Shown here: piece after piece, positions 1 to 5,700 of the stretch
Numbering within the stretch: position 1 is the first letter of the stretch
How the letters are laid out: the number at the start of each line of letters is the position of its first letter
Assembly: GCA_945867725.1 (NCBI GenBank)
Contig: CAMBJI010000018.1
Coordinates: forward strand, 1-14,060
Length of the DNA stretch: 14,060 nucleotides
Source of the DNA: Bordetella parapertussis
Lineage (GTDB): Bacteria > Pseudomonadota > Gammaproteobacteria > Burkholderiales > Burkholderiaceae_D
Direction: 5' to 3'
Notes under the pieces: generated by a model
The model's database searches: none
Told to the model about the DNA's origin: nothing
What the model saw: the letters and a program-made list of their open reading frames with translations, nothing else
Program-made: the position numbers and the translations under genes

Positions 1-132
1 CCCCCCGGCTCATATGCCAATGAAATTTTGGCCGCTTGGCGAAAAAAGGCTAAGCAGCTCGATGACTGTATGCAATCCAAAAGCTACGAACACCTTGAAG
101 GCTACGAATACGGTAAATCAAAGTCAAATTAA
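1..132 (+). CDS. Small lipoprotein paralogue, copy 1 (3' end only)
   Basis: This is the C-terminal 43 residues of a protein whose start lies before the window; the frame is open from base 1 and ends in TAA at 130-132. The tail has the motif CMQSKSYEH, which matches CMISKGYDH in the copy at 372-734 and CMQSKGYEY in the copy at 938-1267. The preceding PPGSYANEILAAWRKKAKQL aligns with the region after the P-x-x-(S/A)-P-T stretch of those copies. It is therefore the first visible member of a tandem family. The cysteine of the CMxSKxY motif is probably one half of a disulfide with the ACGG cysteine seen in the complete copies, but that part is outside the window. Function is unknown; a secreted lipoprotein is inferred from the paralogues only. 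Confidence 0.75.
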   Translation, partial: PPGSYANEILAAWRKKAKQLDDCMQSKSYEHLEGYEYGKSKSN

Positions 133-150
133 TCAAGCATCAATTAATAA

Positions 151-375
151 ACACTGTATCGATTAAATTTTATCCAATCAAACCTGATTAAATTCAGCAA
201 TCAGACTGACGAGCAAGGAAACATTAGATGCGGAATGAGCGATTTAGAAAGGAATGTATACGATAAAGGTGTCACAACAACTGCAATTGTGCCAAGCATA
301 CCGTTTTCTGCTACCGAATTTCTGTCACCAGAGTTGTGGAAAGCGATATCTATTTTTTTGAAAGCAGCAAGATGA
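151..375 (+). pseudogene. 3' remnant of a conserved gene upstream of lipoprotein copy 2
   Basis: An open frame runs from 151 (after a TAA at 148-150) to a TGA at 373-375. The only ATG in it is at 235, which would give a 46-residue product. Its last 27 codons begin PSIPFSATEF and end IFLKAAR. They match the frame that precedes lipoprotein copy 3 at 20 of 27 residues, and five of the identical residues use different synonymous codons, so the match reflects selection on a protein. The stop overlaps the start of the next lipoprotein as ATGA, an arrangement typical of translationally coupled partners. I read it as the end of a larger gene duplicated together with the lipoprotein and then truncated. 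A short real gene starting at 235 is the alternative. No family was recognised. Confidence 0.5.
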
Positions 376-734
376 AATTTAGTTTTTGTTTTGGTTTAAC
401 TTTTTTATTTATTTTATTTCTCTCTGGTTGCGAGTTGCTTTGCCAAGCCGGAACCGGTACATGTGGCATGAGCAGCGAGGAAAGATACAAACTGCTGCAT
501 CCGAAAGCTTACGGTGAATATTTCGTTAAAACTGGAGTGAGCAATAATCAATGGAGGAGTGATTGGATCGCCTGTGGGGGTATGTCTGATGGTGGATTTT
601 CAACTGACGTGCCTTCGGGTTCGCCTACTGACGTTTTAATAAATGCCTCTAAACAAAAAAGGAAGACCTTGGCAAACTGCATGATTTCAAAAGGCTACGA
701 TCATGAAAAAGGTTTTGACTATCTAAAAGAGTGA
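372..734 (+). CDS. Small secreted lipoprotein, tandem copy 2
   Basis: This 120-residue protein begins with a lipoprotein signal peptide: MKFSF, a strongly hydrophobic stretch to residue 17, then the lipobox LSGC with Cys20 as the lipidated residue. An in-frame start at 336 exists, but those 12 codons are the antisense-to-sense shadow of a conserved upstream frame. Starting at 372 gives a proper signal peptide and the ATGA overlap also seen at copy 3. The mature part has AYGEYF, then W-x-x-DWIACGG around residues 60-70, and near the end CMISKGY. The ACGG and CMxSKGY cysteines are conserved in copy 3 and could form a disulfide. The residue after Cys20 is Glu, so the enteric Lol rule would allow outer-membrane sorting. 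Function is unknown. Tandem copies beside a truncated partner frame suggest an immunity-type lipoprotein, which is inference. Confidence 0.8.
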   Translation: MKFSFCFGLTFLFILFLSGCELLCQAGTGTCGMSSEERYKLLHPKAYGEYFVKTGVSNNQWRSDWIACGGMSDGGFSTDVPSGSPTDVLINASKQKRKTLANCMISKGYDHEKGFDYLKE

Positions 735-779
735 GATGAAGAAAGAGAAATTGAATTCTAAATGTGGTTAGGAAAATGA

Positions 780-941
780 GTATTCCTTCGTCTTTGTCAT
801 TGTTCTTACCTCCGGGGACGCAATCTTACACAGACTGATATAAACACATCCATTTTGCCAAGCATACCGTTTTCTGAGACCGAATTGCTGCCACCAGACC
901 TGTGGAAATCCATCTCAATTTTCTTGAATGCCGCAAAATGA
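780..941 (+). pseudogene. 3' remnant of a conserved gene upstream of lipoprotein copy 3
   Basis: The frame is open from 780 (a TGA lies at 777-779) to TGA at 939-941 and has no ATG or GTG start, so it cannot be a normal gene as it stands. Its last 27 codons, from PSIPFSETEL to IFLNAAK, are 20/27 identical to the frame ending at 375, and the spacing to the lipoprotein start is exactly the same (ATGA overlap at 938-941). Clear similarity to the first copy begins near 852; before that the two sequences differ. This marks the approximate left edge of the duplicated unit or the point of truncation. The upstream part (780-851) shows no recognisable protein sequence. The identity of the parent gene is unknown. 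Confidence 0.5.
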
Positions 942-1267
942 TCTTTTGTAAACCTGTTTACTTCCTTCTTTTATTAAATCTGTTTTTTTGTGGATGTGGA
1001 ACCCAGTTAGCGCTGAGTGGACAAGCACGTGAGGACTATCTCAAATCGGTCAAGGCTTATGGCGAGTATTTTTTCAAACCAGGAGCAAGTCGGGAAGAGT
1101 GGCAGCGAGATTGGGTTGCCTGTGGGGGAAGACCTAACGGACAATATTCTGATGATGCTCCTCCAAACGCACCCACCAGAGAAATCTTTGCGGCCATAGA
1201 CAGGGCAAAAAATTCGCTCAATACATGCATGCAATCCAAGGGTTATGAATACAGAGAAACTAAATAA
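938..1267 (+). CDS. Small secreted lipoprotein, tandem copy 3
   Basis: This 109-residue paralogue of the copy at 372-734 has an N-terminal signal peptide (MIFCKPVYFLLLLNLFF) ending in C-G-C at residues 18-20. Cys20 is the likely lipidated residue, although the lipobox FCGC is atypical at the -3 position. The mature part keeps KAYGEYF, W-x-x-DWVACGG, a D-A-P-x-x-A-P-T stretch and the terminal CMQSKGYEY. The start at 938 is preferred over the in-frame codon at 902 because it gives the signal peptide at the right distance and overlaps the stop of the upstream remnant frame. No good ribosome-binding site is visible, which fits coupling to the upstream frame. The gene is convergent with the PIN-domain gene, whose stop lies 53 bases away. 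Function is unknown. Confidence 0.78.
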   Translation: MIFCKPVYFLLLLNLFFCGCGTQLALSGQAREDYLKSVKAYGEYFFKPGASREEWQRDWVACGGRPNGQYSDDAPPNAPTREIFAAIDRAKNSLNTCMQSKGYEYRETK

Positions 1268-1320
1268 AACCAACCAAGGCCTGGACTAGAGCCAGTAGAT
1301 GAATCCAAAAACGGCTGAGT

Positions 1321-1782
1321 CTAGTCGCTAGCCGAGATTGATTCGATAGCCACCCAAGCTTCCGGCGTCACAATCTGAAACAACCCCGCCTTCTGCGTTT
1401 TACGCGCCAGTTTCAATAGCGCCTTGTCTTTGGTGATCAGCATCGTGGCACCGCTTTGGTATGCAAGCTCAATGAACTTCTGATCATCGGTATCTCGGCA
1501 GAGTGGAAGCTTGATGCTGCCATCAAGGGTGGTTTCTGGGAGCGGCCTGATCAGCGCATCAAACTCGGCGCGAACCGCTGTTTGCGTTGCCTCATCCAGT
1601 TCGAGATGTGTATAGCCGAGCACGATCTGCCATTCCATTCTGCAGTCAGCGCGAGTAACCGCCTCGACTTCGCCACTCGTGAGTGCGTGCATCAGCCGTA
1701 GCCAGCGCGGGTCGCGAAAGACAAACAGATCCAGGCATACATTGGTATCGAGGACGATGCGGGTGGGGGATTTGGGTATCAT
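1321..1782 (-). CDS. PIN-domain protein (putative solitary toxin-type RNase)
   Basis: This 153-residue protein has the full acidic set of a PIN-domain metal-dependent nuclease: [10 protein letters not shown] with Asp12, Glu50 in RMEW, the CRDTDDQKF segment with Asp97 and Asp100, and Asp119 in ITKDKALL. Length and motif order match the 'putative toxin-antitoxin system toxin component, PIN family' group (COG1569-like). Such proteins cleave RNA and usually need a cognate antitoxin. No antitoxin-sized gene lies next to it here: 27 bases separate its start from the divergent yaaA, and the convergent lipoprotein ends 53 bases beyond its stop. It may therefore be a solitary or domesticated PIN protein. 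The ribosome-binding site is weak (a run of A before the start). Fold confidence is high; physiological role is uncertain. Confidence 0.85.
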   Translation of the reverse strand: MIPKSPTRIVLDTNVCLDLFVFRDPRWLRLMHALTSGEVEAVTRADCRMEWQIVLGYTHLELDEATQTAVRAEFDALIRPLPETTLDGSIKLPLCRDTDDQKFIELAYQSGATMLITKDKALLKLARKTQKAGLFQIVTPEAWVAIESISASD

Positions 1783-1809
1783 TCAGTAAATTTTTTTCTG
1801 TGGTGCTCT

Positions 1810-2586
1810 ATGCTAATTGTTCTATCACCCGCCAAAACGCTGGACTATGAATCGCCCCTCAGCGTCAAAACGCATACCCAGCCGGATTTTATCCCGCGCT
1901 CGTCCGAGCTGATTGCTCTGTTGCGCGAGATGTCGCCGACAAAGATCGGCAGTCTGATGAAGATTTCCGATTCGCTGGCCCATTTGAATGCAGGGCGGTA
2001 TGCGAGCTGGTCAAAAAAATTCAATTTCGACAATGCACGTCAGGCACTGCTGGCCTTCAATGGTGATGTGTATGAGGGGCTGGATGCGCCAACTCTTAGC
2101 GAGAAGCAGCTCGGCTGGGCGCAGGATCATCTGCGTATTTTGTCGGGGCTGTACGGGGTATTGCGACCACTCGACCTCATGCAGCCCTACCGGCTCGAGA
2201 TGGGGACCAAGCTACCCAATGCGCGCGGCAAGGATTTGTATGCGTTCTGGGCAGATGAAGTGACGGCTGCCTTGAATGCCTCACTTCAGGCACAGAAAAG
2301 CAAGGCGCTGGTGAATCTGGCTTCGGAGGAGTATTTCAAGTCAGTGAAGGCATCATCGCTCGTGGTACCTGTGATCACGCCGGTATTCGAAGATTGGAAG
2401 GGCGGCAAATACAAAATCATTTCTTTTTACGCGAAGCGTGCGCGTGGTTTGATGGCGCGCTTTGCGATCGACAAGAAGGTTACCCGGCCTGAGTCATTGA
2501 AGGATTTTGATAGTGAGGGGTATGCGTTCGATCCGAAGGGGTCGGATGACAGTCATTGGTTGTTCAGACGCCGCATTCCCGAATAA
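1810..2586 (+). CDS. yaaA: Peroxide stress protein YaaA (UPF0246/DUF328)
   Basis: The 258-residue product opens with [16 protein letters not shown], the hallmark start of the YaaA family, and has the usual full length. Other family segments visible are [25 protein letters not shown] followed by [10 protein letters not shown], and NLASEEYFK. At the end is [14 protein letters not shown]. In Escherichia coli YaaA is induced by OxyR and lowers intracellular iron to limit Fenton damage under hydrogen peroxide; family members also bind DNA. That role is carried over from the family and nothing here proves it. Only a weak GGTG stands upstream of the ATG. The start is 27 bases from the divergent PIN gene, so the promoter probably overlaps that gene's 5' end. 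No OxyR site could be assigned. Confidence 0.92.
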   Translation: MLIVLSPAKTLDYESPLSVKTHTQPDFIPRSSELIALLREMSPTKIGSLMKISDSLAHLNAGRYASWSKKFNFDNARQALLAFNGDVYEGLDAPTLSEKQLGWAQDHLRILSGLYGVLRPLDLMQPYRLEMGTKLPNARGKDLYAFWADEVTAALNASLQAQKSKALVNLASEEYFKSVKASSLVVPVITPVFEDWKGGKYKIISFYAKRARGLMARFAIDKKVTRPESLKDFDSEGYAFDPKGSDDSHWLFRRRIPE

Positions 2587-2609
2587 GCTATCTCACAATG
2601 AATGACTGG

Positions 2610-2634
2610 CTGATCTGGTTGTTACCCAGATCAG
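2610..2634. terminator. Inverted repeat between convergent yaaA and bamD (possible bidirectional terminator)
   Basis: A perfect 9-base stem, CTGATCTGG at 2610-2618 and CCAGATCAG at 2626-2634, encloses a 7-base loop. It lies in the 80-base gap between the stop of yaaA and the stop of bamD, where a shared terminator is expected. There is no T-run on either strand, so it is not a textbook intrinsic terminator; it may only block 3' exonucleases. Confidence 0.45.
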
Positions 2635-2666
2635 GCAAGTCATCAGGCGCTGCGTTTGAAAGAGAC

Positions 2667-3470
2667 CTACCAGAACTTCCACCAGGACTTGGTCGCGGCT
2701 TCCTGATCGGATGCGCGCACCGTGGAACTCACTTGATAGTTGAGTTGGAATACACGCTCGGCATCGTCGCGCAAGTCAGTTAGTCCCATTGCGTTGTAAG
2801 CCTGAATCTGTATGCGTAATGCGTTGCGTACGGATGGGGATGCGGGATAGTCGCGAATCACTACTTGCGAGCGGTTGACTGCGGCGAGGTGAGCACCTTT
2901 CTTCAGGTAGTAACTGGCGACATGAACTTCGTACTGCGCCATTGCTTCGACCAGATATTTGAGGCGATCACGCGAGTCTTCGGCGTATTGACTTTCAGGG
3001 AAGCGCTCGACCAATTGTTTAAATGCTTCGAAAGCAGCGCGTGCTGCTTTGGGATCGCGCTCGGTCGGATCCTGACGACTGATGAAGTCGAACAAGGATT
3101 TCTTGTCATTGAAATTGGCCAGACCACGCAGGTAGTACATGTAGTCGACGCTGGGATGATTCGGATGCAGGCGAATGAATCGCTCCACTGCCGCTAAGCA
3201 TTGCGCTTGATCATTCTGGCGATAATACGCATAGGCTATATCCATCTGCGCCTGTTGGGCGAATTTGCCGAACGGATAGCGCGATTCGAGTTTCTCGTAA
3301 TACTTAATTGCCTTCTCGTAGCCACCCGCCTTCAGCTCGTCCTTGGCCTCAGCGTATAATTTCTCGGGCGGCCAGCCTTTGGTTTCATCGGCCTTCTCAC
3401 CGAGTGAGCCACAAGCCGACAGCAGCAGCGCCAGCGTGAACACAGCATATTGCATAAAAGTCTTGAGCAT
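2667..3470 (-). CDS. bamD: Outer membrane protein assembly factor BamD (ComL)
   Basis: BamD is the essential lipoprotein of the BAM complex, which folds beta-barrel proteins into the outer membrane; it contacts BamA from the periplasmic side. The 267-residue product has a signal peptide (MLKTFMQYAVFTLALLLSAC) with lipobox LSAC and Cys20. It is followed by tetratricopeptide-type helical repeats, for example LYAEAKDELKAGGYEKAIKY, YPFGKFAQQAQMDIAYAYYR and FPESQYAEDSRDRL. Length matches Neisseria-type ComL. The open frame extends a further 62 codons upstream, but those overlap the start of the divergent rluD and look non-coding, so the Met at 3470 was chosen because it gives the signal peptide. 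A TATAAT-like -10 lies 35 bases upstream on the same strand. Confidence 0.95.
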   Translation of the reverse strand: MLKTFMQYAVFTLALLLSACGSLGEKADETKGWPPEKLYAEAKDELKAGGYEKAIKYYEKLESRYPFGKFAQQAQMDIAYAYYRQNDQAQCLAAVERFIRLHPNHPSVDYMYYLRGLANFNDKKSLFDFISRQDPTERDPKAARAAFEAFKQLVERFPESQYAEDSRDRLKYLVEAMAQYEVHVASYYLKKGAHLAAVNRSQVVIRDYPASPSVRNALRIQIQAYNAMGLTDLRDDAERVFQLNYQVSSTVRASDQEAATKSWWKFW

Positions 3471-3504
3471 GGGACGGCACGTGAGCAGGTCAGAAACGAC
3501 GCCG

Positions 3505-3510
3505 ATTATA
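3505..3510 (-). promoter_or_regulatory. Candidate -10 element for bamD
   Basis: The minus strand reads TATAAT here, 35 bases before the bamD start, in the short intergenic region shared with divergent rluD. The -35 position is poor, about three of six matches to TTGACA at 16-17 base spacing (GTTTCA or TTTCAA). A perfect -10 with a weak -35 is acceptable but not decisive. Confidence 0.4.
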
Positions 3511-3541
3511 GCCGATGGACACGCCATTGAAACGACAGAAC

Positions 3542-4570
3542 ATGAATGACCCGGCAGCACAGTACGACGATGATGTGATTGAGGATGCGGAGGATTTTGA
3601 TCTTGCGGTCCTCGCGCCTGATCTGATTCCCGAACTCGCGGCCGACCTTGCGCCACTTAGCCTGACCGTCGGCATTGAACATCGTGGCACTCGCCTCGAT
3701 AAAGTGCTGTCTCAGTGCCTGCCGCAGTTTTCCCGCTCGCGCCTCCAGCAGTGGATTGAGCAGGGCCTGGTGACGGTTGATGGTAAGACTGCCGGTGTGC
3801 GAGAGATCATGTTGGGCGATGAGCGAGTGGTCGTCTCGCCTCGGCCCGATCCCGCTTCATTGTCATTTGTGGCAGAACCGATACCCCTGTCGATCGTGCA
3901 TGAAGATGATGCGCTGCTCGTTATCGACAAACCCGTTGGCATGGTGGTGCATCCGGCGGCGGGTAACTGGACCGGCACGTTGCTCAATGGTTTGCTGCAT
4001 CGTTGGCCAGCGCTGCAAGGCGTGCCGCGAGCGGGCATTGTGCACCGCCTCGACAAAGACACCAGCGGTCTGCTGGTGGTCGCCAAGACGCTGAGTGCCC
4101 AAACCAGTTTGGTGCGGCAGCTGCAAGACCGCAGCATGAGCCGCCAATATCTTGCGCTGGTCTGGGGGCAGCCTGTATCGAGCGGACGCATTGATGCGGC
4201 GATTGCGCGCCATCCGCGTGAGCGCACCCGCATGGCGGTCAGTCAGTCGATGCTGGCCAAGCCGGCGGTTACCCATTACACGCGGCTGGCGAGCGGTGTA
4301 CTCGATGGCAAGCCGGTGTCGCTCTTGCAATGTCGGCTTGAAACAGGGCGCACGCATCAGATCCGCGTCCATCTGCAGTCCATCGGTTTTGCGCTGGTGG
4401 GTGATGCGGTGTACGGCAAATCTCACCTGGCTGCCTTGTTCCCCCGTCAGGCTTTGCATGCTGAGCATCTTGGTTTGGTGCATCCGTCCACCGGTGAGCT
4501 TTGCGAATGGCATGCGCCACTGGCCACGGATATGGCGGCGCTCTTGGAACGCTCGGGCATCGCTCACTGA
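3542..4570 (+). CDS. rluD: 23S rRNA pseudouridine synthase RluD
   Basis: RluD-type enzymes isomerise uridines 1911, 1915 and 1917 in helix 69 of 23S rRNA. The product shows an N-terminal S4 RNA-binding domain (GTRLDKVLSQCLPQFSRSRL, then VTVDG). The catalytic domain follows, with the motif GIVHRLDKDTSGLLVVAKT; the Asp of HRLD (residue 171 from this start) is the catalytic nucleophile. RLETGRTHQIRVHL and GDAVYG are further family motifs. From 3542 the protein has 342 residues. An in-frame ATG at 3515 would add nine residues; neither start has a convincing ribosome-binding site, so the start is uncertain. Before the S4 domain lies an acidic leader rich in Asp and Glu (YDDDVIEDAEDFD). The gene is divergent from bamD and runs directly into pgeF. 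RluA-family paralogues are similar, but the context and motifs favour RluD. Confidence 0.92.
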   Translation: MNDPAAQYDDDVIEDAEDFDLAVLAPDLIPELAADLAPLSLTVGIEHRGTRLDKVLSQCLPQFSRSRLQQWIEQGLVTVDGKTAGVREIMLGDERVVVSPRPDPASLSFVAEPIPLSIVHEDDALLVIDKPVGMVVHPAAGNWTGTLLNGLLHRWPALQGVPRAGIVHRLDKDTSGLLVVAKTLSAQTSLVRQLQDRSMSRQYLALVWGQPVSSGRIDAAIARHPRERTRMAVSQSMLAKPAVTHYTRLASGVLDGKPVSLLQCRLETGRTHQIRVHLQSIGFALVGDAVYGKSHLAALFPRQALHAEHLGLVHPSTGELCEWHAPLATDMAALLERSGIAH

Positions 4571-5335
4571 ATGCAGACCCTGACGATAGACTGGCCTGAT
4601 CTGCCCGCTGGCGTAGGCGCGCTCTCCACCTTGCGCAGTGGTGGCGTCAGCGTTGGTCCTTATGGTGCCACCCGCGATGATGGTGGCGGACTCAATCTGG
4701 GTCTGCATGTGGGCGATGAGCCGGCGGCGGTCGAGCAAAATCGTCGCTTGTTGCGCGCAAACCTGCCGGCCGAGCCCGCCTGGCTGGCTCAGGTCCATGG
4801 CACGCGGGTATGGGATTTGTCCTCGGAATACGATCCGCTGACTGCATCGGAGGCCGATGCCAGCATTGCCTGCCGACCTGATCGCGTCTGCACGATAATG
4901 AGCGCTGATTGTCTGCCAGTGCTACTGGCGGATTGTCGTGGTACGCAGGTCGGCGCGGCCCATGCGGGTTGGCGCGGCTTGGCGCAGGGGGTGATTGAGC
5001 AAACGGTCGCCGCCATGCGTGCGTCGGGCGCCGATCAGTTGACGGCTTGGCTGGGACCGGCGATTGGTCCCAAGGCGTTCGAAGTGGGCATCGAGGTGCG
5101 TCGCGCTTTCGCGCATCTGGGTCCACAGGCGGAGGCTGCATTCACGCCGGTGCCAGACAGGGCAGATAAATTTCTGGCGGATCTGGCTGGCCTGGCGCGC
5201 ATCGCGTTACTGCGATCGGGTGTGACCCAAGTATCCGGTGGTCAGGATTGCACCGTCAGTAATCCCAAAAAGTTTTATTCATTTCGACGTGATCAAGTCA
5301 CTGGCCGGATGGCTTCATTGATCTGGATCAAGTAA
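4571..5335 (+). CDS. pgeF: Peptidoglycan editing factor PgeF (YfiH / DUF152 laccase-domain protein)
   Basis: The 254-residue protein belongs to the YfiH/DUF152 family. Characteristic motifs are WLAQVHGTRVW with His76, MSADCLPVLLAD with Cys114, GAAHAGWRGLAQG with His131, LGPAIGPKAFEVG and the terminal RRDQVTGRMASLIW. His76, Cys114 and His131 form the conserved metal site. In E. coli PgeF removes L-Ser wrongly placed in the second position of the peptidoglycan stem peptide. Homologues also act as purine nucleoside phosphorylases or adenosine deaminases in vitro, so the substrate here is not settled. The ATG follows the rluD stop with no gap (TGAATG), so translation is probably coupled. Its own stop is one base from the stop of the convergent small membrane protein gene. 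Confidence 0.92.
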   Translation: MQTLTIDWPDLPAGVGALSTLRSGGVSVGPYGATRDDGGGLNLGLHVGDEPAAVEQNRRLLRANLPAEPAWLAQVHGTRVWDLSSEYDPLTASEADASIACRPDRVCTIMSADCLPVLLADCRGTQVGAAHAGWRGLAQGVIEQTVAAMRASGADQLTAWLGPAIGPKAFEVGIEVRRAFAHLGPQAEAAFTPVPDRADKFLADLAGLARIALLRSGVTQVSGGQDCTVSNPKKFYSFRRDQVTGRMASLIWIK

Positions 5336-5336
5336 C

Positions 5337-5567
5337 TCAAGCGCCATCGCGTTTATCTTCCGGCACGCTTTGTTGCTGCTCTTGCATCTGGCGTTGGTGT
5401 TCCAGCTCGCGGCGGCGGCGGCGATTTCCGGTGCCACCGATATAGAGAATGATCGTCACGGGCAAGACACCATAGAGGAATAACGTCATAATTCCTGCGA
5501 TAAAGGATTCTTCGACAACTGACATCATCAGCACGACGTAGATCCAGCCCACTGCAGCAATATGCAT
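5337..5567 (-). CDS. Small two-helix membrane protein of unknown function
   Basis: The 76-residue product has two hydrophobic segments, roughly residues 3-17 (IAAVGWIYVVLMMSV) and 23-43 (FIAGIMTLFLYGVLPVTIILY), separated by an acidic turn (VEES). A strongly basic patch, GNRRRRREL, follows, and then a Gln/Glu-rich polar tail (HQRQMQEQQQSVPEDKRDG). By the positive-inside rule the tail should be cytoplasmic. The ATG at 5567 was chosen over an upstream TTG at 5573 because AGGAA sits about eight bases before it. It is convergent with pgeF with one base between stops and divergent from phaC. I do not recognise a named family. Its position beside phaC suggests, but does not show, a link with the storage-polymer genes. 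Confidence 0.7.
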   Translation of the reverse strand: MHIAAVGWIYVVLMMSVVEESFIAGIMTLFLYGVLPVTIILYIGGTGNRRRRRELEHQRQMQEQQQSVPEDKRDGA

Positions 5568-5573
5568 GATCAA

Positions 5574-5700
5574 TTTCCTGAAGTTTGCAATCGGTACTCA
5601 AAGCTATATCACCGTGACTTTACGGTAACCTGATCCTAACATCGTCCCAGCCAGGCAATGAAAGCCTGGCCTATTCAGCCAACCAGTACGGGGAAGACGC
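5574..5700 (+). promoter_or_regulatory. phaC upstream region with two short inverted repeats
   Basis: This 127-base divergent region must carry the phaC promoter. Two perfect dyads are visible: ACCGT (5611-5615) with ACGGT (5622-5626), and GCCAGGC (5650-5656) with GCCTGGC (5664-5670) around the loop AATGAAA. The second lies 30 bases before the ATG and could be a leader hairpin or a protein-binding site. GGGGAAGACGC directly before the ATG is a good ribosome-binding site. No convincing -10/-35 pair was found. TTGCAA occurs at 5585-5590. Confidence 0.45.

Noticed and set aside
336..371. Upstream in-frame start codons for the lipoproteins (336 here, 902 for the third copy)
   Set aside because: These 12-codon extensions lie in the alternate frame of the conserved upstream protein end and would put charged residues before the signal peptide; the ATGA starts are conserved in both copies.
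1284..1326. Seven-base inverted repeat GACTAGA / TCTAGTC between the third lipoprotein and the PIN gene
   Set aside because: The 29-base loop, short stem and missing T-run make it too weak to call a terminator.
3471..3656. 62-codon N-terminal extension of bamD
   Set aside because: It overlaps the divergent rluD start, is rich in Arg, Pro and His without motif, and would bury the lipoprotein signal peptide.
3863..4798. Long minus-strand open frame (311 codons) across rluD and pgeF
   Set aside because: It is antisense to two well-recognised genes, has no recognisable protein motif, and its His/Arg/Gln-rich composition is typical of a shadow frame in GC-rich DNA.
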